From: Actinostola sp. cb2023
Taxonomy: Eukaryota; Cnidaria; Anthozoa; Actiniaria; Actinostolidae
NCBI GenBank assembly: GCA_033675265.1
Contig: JAUJYZ010000940.1
Span: 45,001-109,000, forward strand
Reading direction: 5' to 3'
Length of the DNA stretch: 64,000 bases
Part shown: piece by piece, positions 50,061-62,491 of the stretch
How positions within the stretch are numbered: position 1 is the first letter of the stretch
Layout: the number at the start of each line of letters is the position of its first letter
Program-made: the position numbers and the translations under genes
The notes under the pieces: generated by a model
Databases searched by the model: none
Seen by the model: the letters and a program-made list of their open reading frames with translations, nothing else
Told to the model about the DNA's origin: nothing

Positions 50061-50982
50061 GTAATGTTTTTAAAGTCAAAAGAATGTCCTGTTTCGTTGC
50101 TGTGCTGTGCTATTTTTGAGTTAGGGTGGTTGTGAGCAATGGCTCCTCTATGCTATCTGTGGTGGATTGCAGGACCTACTAAGGCAGTTTTGGCCACTTT
50201 CAGGAGGGAGGGGGGCATCTCTAGGCAAACGGCGATACAGTGTTGTCTCAGTTGGATAATTTTCAAAATGGTTCCCGACTTTCGAATTCATACGGCGAGA
50301 GCAAGGATAAAATCTTGAAACTATTCTTATTACGATCAAAAGTGGATTTGGTTTGAACGTTTTGGGACAGAAGAGTTCTCTTACGAGTTGGATTTCGGTA
50401 AACTTTGCCAGGATTCGCCGATCAGCAAGAAGAAGATCTGATAGCATCTGATCAGTGATAGCAATAATGATCTGGACAGATTCACAAAGATGGCAGCTCC
50501 GATTAGAATGTAGAAAACGAGAAAACTATATACCATGATCGCGCGATCTACGATGTTTTTGAGCAAGAGTTCGCTCAGAGAGGGTCATTATTTTCCGCCT
50601 TTTTCGTAGGTAATTTGCGCGATTTATTCTGTTTTTGTGGTAAAAAAATAAATTTATAAACTGACAATAAAAAAGTTGAAAAGAGCAAAATTTATAAATT
50701 AATTCTTGTTCATGTTTAGAAACATCAATAACAGTTCTTGTACTGACACCCAAAAAGTTAAATTCTTTATAATAGGTTAATTTTAAAACACGAAACAACG
50801 GCGAATACACACAGATTATGTGCAAATTAAAACACAAGCTTACGATACTTTTTTTGTGTCAAAATTATTTCAATGAAACTATATTTTTAAACAATTCATT
50901 CAATTATATTTGAACACTACAATACACATCATTTCATGCAATTATAGTTTGGAACATTCAACACAAATTTCTTCATGCAATT

Positions 50983-51352
50983 GGGTTTATCACGTAATTT
51001 CAAATCTTATAGGAGACATAGGACAAAAAAATGATTATTATAGCTGGAACGAGCTCGTTGAAATGAGTAAAAATGTGAAGTTTGGAAAAGATCGCTTCAC
51101 AAATTGCGAAGCCGGATATGAATTTTCAAAAATCGAAATTTTGTATGAAAACCTTTGTTGGAGGCAAGAGTTGCCTACCAGCGTAAATTTCCAAAGGTTT
51201 TCATATAAAATTTCGATTTTTGAAAATCCATATCATATCTTCGCAATTTGTGAAGCGATCTTTTCCAAACTTCACATTTTTACTAATTTCAACGAGCTCT
51301 TTCCAGCTTTGATAATGTTGTCCTATGAGTTTTGAAATTACACGATAAACCC
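50983..51352. mobile_element. 370-bp near-perfect hairpin element
   Basis: Arms of about 165 bases: GGGTTTATCACGTAATTTCA, AACGAGCTCGTTGAAAT and GATCGCTTCACAAATTGCG are inverted at the right. Flanked by direct repeats of TTTTGGAACAYTCAACACAA at 50,945, 51,360 and 51,395. Confidence 0.8.
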
Positions 51353-53076
51353 TCATTAGATTTTGGAACACTCAACACAAATTACTTGTTGCAATTAGAT
51401 TTTGGAACATTCAACACAAATTACTTCATGCAATTATATTTATATCAGTATTCAATACGACGTAATATAATATACTGTTTCAACACAATATACAAGATTA
51501 TAAGCTTACAGAGGCAGACAGAAGTAATATTATAATAAAGAAGCACGAAGACGGAGTTTGTGTGGCACTTTGCTTCTTGTGCTCATTCAAAAGGATTGAC
51601 ATGGGGTTTGGGACGGTAGCAAAAGCTAAAACCCCCAAAAACTTAAACACAGACTATTGGTTTCTAAAACGTCCTTTTTTTGGTTGAAAAATAGCCTTTT
51701 TTTTTCGATTTGAAAAAGCGACTTTTTGAAGAGACAAACTTCCGTACCGCTTCAAAATGGCGGAATCCCGCGAACAGAGGATTGAAAATTAAATTAAAAT
51801 ACAGACAACAGAAAGATTACCACACAAATATAATTACACAGAGCTGTTAGTTAAGATACAACTGACACACACTTACTGTTAAAATGATCTCAAAAAGGTG
51901 CTTATTACTTTTTTCTTCGTCTTTTCGCTATCTGGTCAAACACGTTTTACTGCAGAAAGTCAGTGAATGGAATCAGGTCCCGCAGTTGCTATGTGACGTC
52001 ACGAACTACAACAACACTGTACTGGATCGCGCATGCGCAGTCGAAAACAATAGAGACACCCCCTCCCTCCTGGCCATTTTCGATTTGTAAAGAATGCAAC
52101 CGGTCCAATATTTTGCCTGTAGGTCGGGGTGGCAAAATACAAGTCGGGCAGGAGTAGTTCCGTGATTACCCATAATACATCTCGGTCGCGTGTTCGAAAA
52201 AAAAACCGGGGTTCATATGTAGAATTGTCGAAAATCTATCGAAAAAAATAATAATACAGAAACTAAAAGGAAAAACAAAAATTAACCACCTAGCCGTACG
52301 TTATTATAGCAATATCGATAAGTAGTTTGGAGCCACACAAAAGTATAATTACTTGCTGAGGACAAAATGCTGTGTTGACTTAATATCGAACCGCGGAAGT
52401 CAGACAAGTAAGTAAAGTACCTCGTTATTATAAAGTGTTACTAGACTAGATCGATAAATAAATGGACGAATTGAATGCATGGAGTGATGAGATGGATAAA
52501 CGGATGGAAGGAATGGTGGATAGATGGATGCATGAGTTGATTGAAGGAGAGAAGGAAGGATGGAATAGATAGATAGAACGGAGAAAAGGATTATGGAAAG
52601 GATGGGGAAAAAAGAAGGCTAAAAATAATGAACTTGAATTTCAATAAACATTTTAAAAACATTAAAAAATGTAAACATAAAGCTAGATCTAGCATATATC
52701 GACATATTCAAAATTTTAGTCAGTTGGATTATTTTTTTAAACTCTCATATTTAACTTTTACAGATCAAAACACCATCACAAATAACTTGAACTCTCTGCT
52801 AGAAGCTATTGTAGCGCGCTAGGTTCCACTTCTAACAGCATTTCACTTTTAACAGTGTTTATTATATTTGGATCAGATGTCCAAATTAATTCGAATTTTA
52901 CAATGTTTCTCGTGGCTTTGTATGCTATGCAACCAGACAGTGCTCTGGCCACTAGTCAGTTACTTTTCTGACAATTGAAGGACCTTTTATCGAATAGGCA
53001 GCCAATCTATCCTAATAAAGCTTTTCCTTTACTAGTGTTCAGTACGTATTTTGTTCTGGCATATTTTGTTTGAATT
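51353..53076. other. Intergenic DNA, no gene seen
   Basis: AT-rich, with GGAT/GATA-like degenerate runs near 52,440-52,600. Open frames are short and show no family likeness. Confidence 0.55.
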
Positions 53077-53166
53077 TAGGCAAGCCGCTAGAGATGCGTT
53101 CCTGCATGGTTGTACCGCATTTAGGCAAGCCGCTAGAGATGCGTTCCTGCATGGTTGTACCGCATT
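53077..53166 (+). repeat. 45-bp tandem duplication
   Basis: TTAGGCAAGCCGCTAGAGAT through GGTTGTACCGCAT occurs twice head to tail without mismatch, so it is recent. Confidence 0.9.
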
Positions 53167-53789
53167 TAGCTCACTGAGTACAATAAATTGATCAGTCTAC
53201 CAATGGAATAAGATTTATCTCGAAATCTCTAAATACTAGCTCAATGTTGTTATCGGCCCTAAAATTACTAGTGTACTTTAACTACACAACTGTCACGCCA
53301 AGGTACTTGCTGAGGGAGACTGGTCATCATGTCTGCAACGGTATACGATCTTAAAACCTTCAATTTCGATTGCATATGATATGAAACGAGTAGGTCGTAC
53401 CTGTTACAGAGACTAGCCTAATCCCAATCCCAGCACTTGAGCGTAATTTTAATTACTTAAAAGTACCTATTTCCTAAATATATTGCAACATATTATGACA
53501 CGTGGTCAGAAAAATATTAAAAATAGATATTTAAAAAGTGTTGCATAATACATTGAAAAGAACGTAGTATACAATGTACAATGTGCACTGATGATGTGCA
53601 TTGATTATCAACACTCAATATACTCGAGATCGTAAAAATTATCCTCTTAAGGCTTACAATTAAAACAGTCTTTATATATGGAGTATCCTTAACCGAAGCT
53701 CTAGCTCATCTTTTGTCTCTCGAGAGCCGTCCTCTTCTCGCCTAGTTCTAAGACCCCTTCGGCTCCATAGGCAAAAGGAGGGAGGCTTA

Positions 53790-54460
53790 CAGAGTGTCCG
53801 AAAAGTTCGTGCCCCTACTTATACCATGAAAAAAAATATAAAAAATAAAAAGTTTACTGAAAAATTTAAAAGTTTAAAAATTTAAAAAAAATTAAAAATT
53901 AACATTTAAAAATTTGTATCTTTGTCCTATTTGAATTGACAATGTCAATAGCCTGTATAACATCCCTGTAGTTGTATAACGTTTTTAGTTTAGTCATTTT
54001 AGAATGTTTGCACACAATTTCGGTCAAAAATGGTTTCTTTTCCGCCTAAATGACGTCAATTCCTTTTTGTACATGTAACGTCGGCCAGATAATTCGCGAA
54101 CAGATAATCCTAAAGATCTCAGTATTACAGCTTATGCATGGTAATACGATGCTGTTATATTGTTTTGAGAGGGATCATCTTTGTCAAAATGCCGTGAAAT
54201 TAATTGAGAAAACTGAAAGCCACATCGAGATCAGACACTGAGACAACGAAAAATGGCAGAAAACAGATAAGTACCCGCGGCTCCAAATTACACATTTTGG
54301 CGGGAAAATCAAGTAATTTAGTTGAAACATTTTGAATCTATTTACGAATTTAAAGACCTGGAATGTCGAATTTAGCAAAAGTTTTGCAAACAGTGAAAGT
54401 GAAAGTGTGACAAGTAAAGGCTAATAACTACGATTTTAAATTAGGGGCACGAACCTCTTC
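53790..54460. mobile_element. Possible decayed mariner-like element
   Basis: GAAAAGTTCGTGCCCCTA at the left and TAGGGGCACGAACCTC at the right are inverted ends of the kind seen in mariner elements. The interior has ACACAATTTCGGTCAAAAATGG but no clear transposase. Tentative. Confidence 0.4.
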
Positions 54461-54521
54461 ATTTGCAGGATACCTAACCTCTAGATATTACAAGGGTTTG
54501 AAAAACTACAGCTTAGAGATA

Positions 54522-54761
54522 TCATGCATGTTCCTCTGCGTTTTCTTTGACATGAAGTGGCATGTCCTCTCGTGAGGTTCGAGTTCTTCTCCCACAACAA
54601 GGAACATTGAAGTCTTCTTTTGCAGCTTCTGCTTCATCGATTGTCTGGTGCATTGGCGCTCTTAGTGTCTCTGGAATCCAGTACATTAGTATCGTGGCAA
54701 TCAATGCGAGCACACCAAAGATGACAACAGGAAAAGCGATCCCAAGCCCTGGTAGTTGGCT
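54522..54761 (-). CDS. SLC22 last exon: TM12 and C-tail
   Basis: Encodes SQLPGLGIAFPVVIFGVLAL, the IPETLRAPMHQTIDEAEA motif shared by SLC22 members, and a charged cytosolic tail ending KENAEEHA and a stop. The acceptor is GCTTTCCAG. Confidence 0.93.
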   Translation of the reverse strand, partial: SQLPGLGIAFPVVIFGVLALIATILMYWIPETLRAPMHQTIDEAEAAKEDFNVPCCGRRTRTSREDMPLHVKENAEEHA

Positions 54762-57700
54762 CTGGAAAGCATTTTTCAAGATGTAAAAATGCGATTTAAA
54801 AAATGATATTCAGGAAAATATTCTCTATATTTTTTACTATAACATTGCTTGTCGCTGAAGGAACTGGATCTCGGAGAGTGTAGGTTCAAACATCTCCCCT
54901 TCTTCTAGACATTCAGCTCACATCTTTTCGTAATGAAATGAATAGGAATACTAAACATTTTTGTTTATTTGTATATTTGCCTCTTCCAGACAATGAGGAA
55001 CGAGGGTATTTGACTTCTGTAGTTAAAAATATCAAAAGCATTTATGTCATATATCATATACACCTATTCCAAATATCGTTGTCCGGGCAGAAAGCAACAA
55101 GCAACAAGCTGACGACCGCAAAGGACTTTGGGAATCTCCTCATCAATTTATTTATCCGTGGTACCTGAGAAGTTATCCCTACGAGCATTTAGAACTATTT
55201 AGCAATTTGAAAATGCATGTTGTCAAAATGTCTACGGATGAATAAATGAATAAGGAGAAAGTCCCAGTGCCCTTTGCGGTAGTCAGCTTCTTGTTTGTTG
55301 CTTTCGGCGCGGACAACGATTTTTGGATTAGGTGTATAAACAATTGCAACAAACCATCATGGAGATGTAAGGAGCTAAGATAGCTCCTATACGTGCAATC
55401 GTCGAACCAACACCTTGTGCTGTATTCCTAGAATGATAGAGAAATATCATGTCAAGTAGAAAGCATAATGTGGAGAATAATGAGAAGGAGAAGGAGAGGA
55501 GAAGGAGGAAGGAGAAGGAGAGAGGAGAAGGAGAAGGAGAAGGAGAAGGAGAAGGAAGGGGAGAAGGAGAGGAGGAGAGAGAAGGAGAAAGGAGAAGGAG
55601 AAGGGAGAAGGAGGAGAGAGGGAGAAGGAGAAGGAGAGGAGAAGGAGAAGGAGAGGAGAGGAGGAGAAGAAGGGAGAAGGAGAAGGAGAAGGAGAAGGAG
55701 AAGGAGAAGGAGAAGGAGAAGGAGGAAGGAGAGGAGAAGGAGAAGGAGAAGGACAAGGACAAGGACAAGGACAAGGACAAGGACAAGGACAAGGACAAGG
55801 ACAAGGACAAGGACAAGGACAAGGACAAGGACAAGGACAAGGACAAGGACAAGGACAAGGACAAGGACAAGGACAAGGACAAGGACAAGGACAAGGACAA
55901 GGACAAGGACAAGGACAAGGACAAGGACAAGGACAAGGAGAAAGGACAAGGACAAGGACAAGGACAAGGACAAGGACAAGGACAAGGACAAGGACAAGGA
56001 CAAGGACAAGGACAAGGACAAGGACAAGGACAAGGACAAGGACAAGGACAAGGACAAGGACAAGGACAAGGACAAGGACAAGGACAAGGACAAGGACAAG
56101 GACAAGGACAAGGACAGAGGATGTATGATTGGATCGTATGAGATCGGAAAGAAAAGGTCCATATGAAATCCCGTTTCCTGACAGCAAGGCACTTGGTAAA
56201 TAATTTCGCACAGTTGTCCATTAAATTCCAAATTGCTACCTAACCAATGTACCTGAGGACTGTTGGAAATAATTCTGAAGTAATTATGTAGACTCCTATC
56301 CAGCTACCGTCATTTGTGATGTAACCAGTGATGGCCATGGCAGTGGTTGCCAAGGGATAATCTGGAAAGGACAGTGTAGCCATTAGCATTCAGGATCAGA
56401 GCAAAAGAAACCGCGTTCTACCGCTTGCGTTGCGAGGAAATCCTCAGCAACTGATGTACGAACATACACATTGATGATAGCTGTACATGTCAGCAATGTC
56501 ATTGTGATAGTGTCAATGCGATAACTTACCTTCATGTACGGCAAGAATAAGCAGAAGAACAACCGCAGTAATCAATAAAAACCCAGCATGACTAATACGA
56601 CGTCCAAACCTTAGAAACAAAGTTGATAATGATAGTACCTAGTAGCGATCAATTGAAGTTTCTAGACTGTTTACATGAGAGAGGGCTAACCCTACCGCTA
56701 GAATCTTCGTCCCAGCAGGAGAATCAACCTACCGCCTATGTATCTATTGCTTCAGCTCTGTTTACAAGGATCATCCAAATACGAGCATATTTTAAATTTT
56801 CGCGCGCGTCCATTGGTTAAAACGGGTCACGTGGTACGATTTCACTGGACGGATGTCAGGTAATACCCCCCAGTTTTGAGATGATATCTCCCACTTTGGA
56901 GAAAAATGTAATTATCTGAACTTTTTTAAGACTGTAATGTACTTGTTCCTTTTAGGGGATTTTAACGTAGATACGACAGGTATTTGAGGTATTTTTATAA
57001 TTTTTCGATCCTTGAACTACGACAAACGTCAAAATCGGCGCCCAAAAAGTCACTCAAATAAAACCCAAAATATCAAGAAAACCACTCAAAAAGCTTCAAG
57101 AACTATCAATCTTTTATTTTCGAATACTTTTTTAGAAGTTTATATATGAAAAGATCTCAAACGGAACGGATATTTCAACTCGATGAAACTTGTTTTCTTC
57201 ATCCGTCATTTTGTTTCGGTTTCTTCAACATTGAAGTCGACGTAGAACATTTATCGAAGCTAGGGTTATGAAATAAATAAACCCCTTCTGGCTTACAGGT
57301 ATATCGGCTGATAATGTCCTTGGCTTAGAGATGGTACTCAAAATATCACAGTTGCCCTCATTTTTCGGACCATCTCTCAGCCGCGGACATTATCAGCCGA
57401 TATACCAGCCGCCAGAAGGGGTTTATTTACTAAATGAAGTTCGTGCTTATTACGAATGTCAAAAACAAGCATGGCTGACGTGTGTCCAAAGAAACTCATA
57501 TGATTACAACTTTCAGTAGTACGTAGGAGAGTTATATTCGTTTACTTGTATGGTCGAAACTTAACCATAGTAGTAGGATCATCATGATAAGTCTAGCTAT
57601 TCTAACTATAACAGGGCCGTACATAACCCCAAAATTCAGGGGAGGGGCAGTACATTTTTAACAGCAAAAAATAAATGAAAATAGATCAGTTCTCAGTACT

Positions 57701-60700
57701 TTTTGATATCTTTTTCGCCTGCTAGGGGACAACTGCCCCCCTGCCCCTGCCCCTACCCCTGCCCCTGCCCCTGCCCCTGCCCCTGCCCCTGCCCCTGCCC
57801 CTGCCCCTGCCCCTGCCCCTGCCCCTGTCCGATCCCTGCCCCTGTGCTGTGCTGTGCTGTGTACGGCCCTGTATAAACACTTCGTAAGTTAATGACACTT
57901 ACTTTAAATAGACGGCATACGTCGGTATAATTTTGAGTGCCGAAGCGCTATTCATGATGAGAAAGTTGATATAAGGACTTCCAGCAAGCTGTGACATGAA
58001 CAAGAGAATCCCGAAACTAACCATCGCCACTACAAACCTGAAACGAAAGAAAATAGAATATATAAAGCCCTCGCATGCTTCAGCTTATTTTATTTTTCAG
58101 TCTGACATGCGAACGAATACTGAAATACAAGTATATAGCTAATTGTACAATCGTTGTCGGGTTGAAAATCATAAATAATAGAAGCTGAGACCGCAAGGAT
58201 GGATGGGAAATCAGTTCATGAGCCACATTACATACAGACATATTCAATGTTCTCGCAGTTTTGAAGGTATATGAGCTATTCATACCCTATTAACAATCAT
58301 TATCCCGTGCGATGACGTAATGAGCATTATATAAGATATAATTAATTATGCAAATGTGTCAGTTCACCAAGATCGAGTTGGGATGCAGATGTCGTCCCAC
58401 CCACCCTCCTTCTCGTTGACAAATTTAGCACCTTTGTGCTCTTTGTCGTATTGCTCGACAGGAGTTTCTATCCCATACCTTAATGCTAATGAGTCAGCGG
58501 GAGGGATAATGTACTATTTAACTAAGATCCTACAAGTCTGGAAAAAAAGGTCGATGATTTGACGGCGTTATCTGAGAGTTTTAATCTTCCAGAATTCCTT
58601 TTGGTCATAGCTATAGCTTTCATGATTTTCAACCCGACAACGATTATGCAATTAGCTATATAAGATGACACATCAAGTACATCGAATATCTACTAACGGT
58701 CATTTTACCATGATAACGGCCAAGTCTCTTTAAATATCTAACAGGCCCCGGTTGCACGAAAGGTGTTTAGCGATATCCACCACTGAGATAAGTCTTATCC
58801 AACGGAGAACAACGGATACAATTTATTGGATAACGGCATCATTTTTATGCGTTGGATAGGACTTACCCGGTGGATAGCCCTAACCACCTTTCGTGTAACC
58901 GCCAGGGCTTTTTCTCTCGACCACCAGCCAACATATACATATGCATTTATTGTTATATATTGTTGTCTCGTGCTGGCCACAAAATGTTGTCGCGAAGTGG
59001 CAGTTGTGGAGAGGTTTAGGTTCGATTTTAATAATATTTAATCCTTTGTCATCTCGGCGGCCATCTTGAAATGGCTTATCGAGCAATGTAGTAAGAAGTG
59101 AGTGTGAGAGTCGTGTCCCCAATTAGCAGTAATGCTAGATCGATTGACACGTTAATAAAGTAAATATATATTTATTTATTTTTAAGTGTTTTGTTGCATG
59201 TCTATTGTTTTCATTATTGCTTCATTTCGTGTTGTCACTATATTTTCGCTCCCTTTCACGAAAGGCATCGTTTTGTTGTGGTCCGGTTGACTGAAAACAA
59301 CCTATATGCACAAATAACGAACTGACGTTCTCATTCTCTTTGCGTCGTCAAACATAGGCATTTCACGTTGTTGTTTAGCACTCAACGCCTAAGTTAAGAC
59401 GAAATCGAGCTCATTTAATTCCTATATTCCAACAAAAAGTTATTGAATGTTGAAAATGTTAATTTGGGCAAATAGATTAAATAAAAATGAAATGACAAGA
59501 AGAAATGTATTGTTCATGTTGGTCTATTTGAATATTTCGGCCATCATTCGATGGCCATCAACTGCAATAGTGATGGCCATCGGATGATGGCCGAAATATT
59601 CAAATAGACCAACATGAACTACAAAATTTCTTCTAGCCATTTCATTTTTATTGAATGTTATAACATATGTAACATATAACGCGCGCTCTGATTGGCTAAT
59701 AGAGCGTGCACCAATTCTCCATGGATGCACGCTAATGACGTCATGGAAAATCACTTGACAGCTTTGTTGTTCAAATAGTTTCATGAACTGAAAGACGCTT
59801 CAAAGAGCGAAATGAACCTCAAAATAGAAAGGAAAACAATGCATTTAAAGGAATTACGCTTTATCATTCTAAGAAGAAGTCAAGTGCCACGGCATATTTC
59901 AATATCGGAGAAAAAGATGTGGAAATTCTGAAGTTTTGGTGTTTGTAATGTCGCTTCGTTGTGATTCAACAAGACTCGAGTGAAGCTGCAGGGTTTACCA
60001 AAATCAATATGTAGAAAACACTGGCTCAAAATCACCATATTCTGATTCGCTACAGCTCAATGTGGCCATTGAAATGAACTGAGATTGACTACAAGACTAC
60101 AACACTCGTTCTTCGACTGAGTCCAAATTAAACTACACAACTGTAAGTAAGTCTTACTGTACACAGTCGATGATTGAAGCTTGGGAAACGTACAAACGTC
60201 GAATTCTCAACCATCTTCAAACTAGCAAATGAAAAAGGGATCTCAAAACGTCTACAAGAAATGTTAATGGGTTTCAAAGAGGATTCAATTTGTCCCATCG
60301 TTCAAAAACAACCTGTTTCTTTGCCGAAAACTTGCAAAGAATTTTAGCTCCAATCGCAAGTACTCAACGGTCAAGTACAACAATCAGATGTATTCAAAAA
60401 CTTGTGTAATGTAAGCTTATTTACTTTAAAAACTTTGTACTTATTTCGATTTCATTCAGAGCTCGAACTAGTATGAAAATGACCAAACATGTGGTGTTAA
60501 TTTGCCGTTTTATAATTAACTTATTGAGCTTTTTCTTTACGTCGGTATGTAAGTTAAGTCTTAACTCATCGCGCGATCGGCCAAGAAAGTTAGTTTTCTA
60601 AAATAAAATAAACAAATAATTATCTAACATTTGATTGTGGCTATGTTATAAAAGGATTGGTGAACGCCTAGCGTGCATCTGTCGAGTTTTAGATGCACGC

Positions 60701-62491
60701 GGGAGGTTGCTAAGCACGAAAGAAGCTAGAGTCGCACTCGGCTTCGCCTCGTGCGACTCTTTCGCTTCTTTCGTGCTTAGCAACCTCCCGCGTGCATCTA
60801 AAACTCGACAGATGCACGCTAGGCGTTCACCAATCCTTTATTATTATTAGCGCTATTGTTTCTCTGACGTCGTCCGGGATGCTTTAATGGTCCCTAGGAA
60901 ATATAATAGGACATAGAGAATATAACAGGAGAGCATCGTAAATCCATCCTTTATGACGTCTGACGTTCGGTTCTAAAAGTATGAACTTCTTACCATTGAT
61001 AGCACATGATAATGATCCATTTCCTCATCTTTGGAGTACGAACAAGGTCCAATGGCGAGTACTTCTTTTCTTCTTCTTCCGTTGCCAGTTGATCTCTCCT
61101 CACATTCTCAATGAGAACTCTCAACATCTCTGGGTCCACAGGTTTGTTGTCCTTGCCTCCATACTTCATTAGCACTGCATGAGCCTCGTCTAGACGATTG
61201 TGAGCAATCAGCCATCGAGGGGACTCTGGCATTACCCTAGGGGGAGGGGAGGGTTAGTAGAAATAATAGTAATAATAATAATATATTTATATAGCGCTAT
61301 TTCTACTTATTATTCAGTACGAAGTTCCCGGTGTGTGTGGCCTGACCTACTGCCCAGCATTGATGTACATGTCTGTATAAAGGTTACTAGTGAATGAGAC
61401 CTCGTACACTATACAGCTAGTGACCCAATGGACTTTGCCGAGTGCTGGACATCTGTAGATCTGTAGATCTAGCGTTTTACAATAGCATACTAATAAAAGA
61501 TCCAAAGGGTCGATCGATGCAGTAATAATGAGATAGTAATGTTCAAAACTATTATGATACATTTTAATGTTCGTTTTCCAGTATATAGAGTGATTCCAAT
61601 AAACCTGGGCACTACTAATTAGCTGTCAGTGTTTATTAGATGCAAAGGAACAAAAAAAAAAAAAAGAGTGAGTGTCTAATAGTGTGTATTGGTGTAGTTA
61701 GTGATGCCCAGGTTTATTGGAATCACTCTATGCTTAGCCTTGACTATTTGTAATCACACTGAAGATGAGTGACGTGAGTACGTCGAAACATGTCTGGAAA
61801 ACGAACATTAAAATGTATCGTAATCGTTTAAAAAAATATTATCTAATAAAAGCTAATTTATAACTACTGAAAATGATAGTGTGTGAGAGAGTACAGTGTC
61901 CCCCAATTAGAGAACACATTGGACACTTAAATAAACAGTTATTTTTAGATCTTTTTATACCACTAAATCTACTAATACGTTAGTAGATGGAAATACTCAA
62001 TTCAAGCAGATTCATGTTTGCGCATTCTGGCTGCGCTCCAAGCCGGTTCTGCTCCCCCTAACCTAATAGTAAGCTTCAGTAGTTGAGAGAAAGCTTCCTT
62101 CCTGCGTTTACTAAATGGGCATGGTAAATATACTTATCAGTGGTTATTTATCCAACAAGCTCATTTTACAAATGCTGTTTATTACCAGTAATTTCCTGCA
62201 AGACACTAACCTCCAAAATGGAAATAACAGTACTGCTGGAAGGGTGCAAGGAAGAAGAAACATTCTCCAATTTGGGATGAAGTAAGCGCAGAATGTCGAC
62301 CATAACCCAACGCAACTATAAACAAACATATTAAAGTTGCCGGCAGCCGTGCGGTAGGAAGGACCAACGAACTCCATCACGTATATGAAAAGTGGAAGAA
62401 ACATTCCAGCAAGACCAAACCCGACCAAGAAACGAAGGAACGCCAGGAACGAGATGCAATCTACAAACGAAGATGCGACACCGGCCGAGAG
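54522..62491 (-). CDS. SLC22-family organic ion transporter, C-terminal seven exons
   Basis: Seven exons (62211-62491, 60994-61236, 57903-58037, 56530-56609, 56253-56361, 55355-55427, 54522-54761) join in consistent phases. Together they make about 320 residues, from TM4-5 to the stop. Conserved features are FVGPSYRTAAGN, PESPRWL after TM6, the long charged cytosolic loop, the FGRR motif and ITSELFPTVLRNTAQG. These mark the MFS organic cation/carnitine transporter group, which moves organic ions across the plasma membrane. The substrate cannot be told. The first third (TM1, the glycosylated loop, TM2-3) is not found and is probably beyond 64,000. Confidence 0.9.
55355..55427 (-). CDS. SLC22 exon: TM11
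   Basis: 73 bases encoding NTAQGVGSTIARIGAILAPY and ISMM, the R-N-x-A-x-G-x-x-S/T-x-x-A-R-x-G signature. Confidence 0.92.
55480..56117 (+). repeat. (AAGGAG)n/(AAGGAC)n array in the SLC22 intron
   Basis: A mixed GGAGAA-type purine stretch (55,480-55,750) switches abruptly to nearly pure AAGGAC (55,751-56,115) with one AAGGAGAAAGG break. All-purine except the C. Long open frames in five frames are artefacts. Confidence 0.97.
56253..56361 (-). CDS. SLC22 exon: TM10
   Basis: Encodes DYPLATTAMAITGYITNDGS then WIGVYIITSELFPTVLR. The TSELFPT-x-x-R motif is characteristic. Confidence 0.93.
56530..56609 (-). CDS. SLC22 exon: TM9
   Basis: 80 bases encoding FGRRISHAGFLLITAVVLLL then ILAVHE. FGRR is the conserved MFS loop 8-9 motif. 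Confidence 0.9.
57270..57430. mobile_element. Hairpin MITE in SLC22 intron
   Basis: AAATAAACCCCTTCTGGC and GGTATATCGGCTGATAATGT are inverted at the right end. Confidence 0.8.
57611..57874. mobile_element. Small TIR element carrying (CCCCTG)n
   Basis: ACAGGGCCGTAC and its inverse GTACGGCCCTGT bound 264 bases whose interior is a CCCCTG hexanucleotide array (57,735-57,835). It sits in an SLC22 intron. Confidence 0.75.
57903..58037 (-). CDS. SLC22 exon: TM7-8
   Basis: Encodes WFVVAMVSFGILLFMSQLAG, SPYINFLIMNSASAL and IIPTYAVYL. The TM7 start W-F-V and N-F-L-x-x-N pattern agree with SLC22. No in-frame ATG opens it, so it is easily missed. Confidence 0.88.
58742..58912. mobile_element. Foldback MITE
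   Basis: CCCCGGTTGCACGAAAGGTG and TATCCACC are inverted at the right (GGTGGATAG ... CACCTTTCGTGTAACC). In an SLC22 intron. Confidence 0.75.
59490..59650. mobile_element. Hairpin MITE
   Basis: Inner arms TGTTGGTCTATTTGAATATT and CGGCCATCATTCGATGGCCA are exactly inverted; AAATGAAATG and AAGAAGAAAT extend the pairing outward. Confidence 0.85.
60644..60842. mobile_element. 195-bp near-perfect palindrome
   Basis: AAAGGATTGGTGAACGCCTA, GCGTGCATCTGTCGAGTTTT and GGGAGGTTGCTAAGCACGA are exactly inverted to the right around the loop GGCTTCGCC. Ends abut TA. No coding role; in an SLC22 intron. Confidence 0.92.
60994..61236 (-). CDS. SLC22 exon: TM6-7 cytosolic loop
   Basis: Encodes VMPESPRWLIAHNRLDEAHA, VLMKYGGKDNKPVDPEML, a charged run with EEEEKKYSPLDLVRTPKMRK, and the start of TM7 (WIIIMCYQW). 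PESPRWL is the hallmark of the family. Confidence 0.95.
61586..61730. mobile_element. 145-bp MITE, second intact copy
   Basis: Same ends and interior as 48,761-48,905, same length, with a short poly-A in the loop region. In an SLC22 intron. Confidence 0.9.
62211..62491 (-). CDS. SLC22 exon: TM4-6
   Basis: Encodes FLAFLRFLVGFGLAGMFLPL, FVGPSYRTAAGNFNMFVYSC, LWSTFCAYFIPNWRMFLLPC and TLPAVLLFPFWR. The acceptor CCACAG at 62,492 gives phase 0 and is a best guess; an alternative upstream start cannot be excluded. Confidence 0.9.

Noticed and set aside
50910..51335. 141-codon open frame
   Set aside because: It spans the two arms of a hairpin element, so it reads a sequence and then its own inverse.
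55328..56231. 230-297 codon frames of Cys-Pro, Leu-Ser, Arg-Thr or Lys-Asp repeats
   Set aside because: Five frames are open because of the hexanucleotide repeat; the real transporter exons flank it with clear splice sites.
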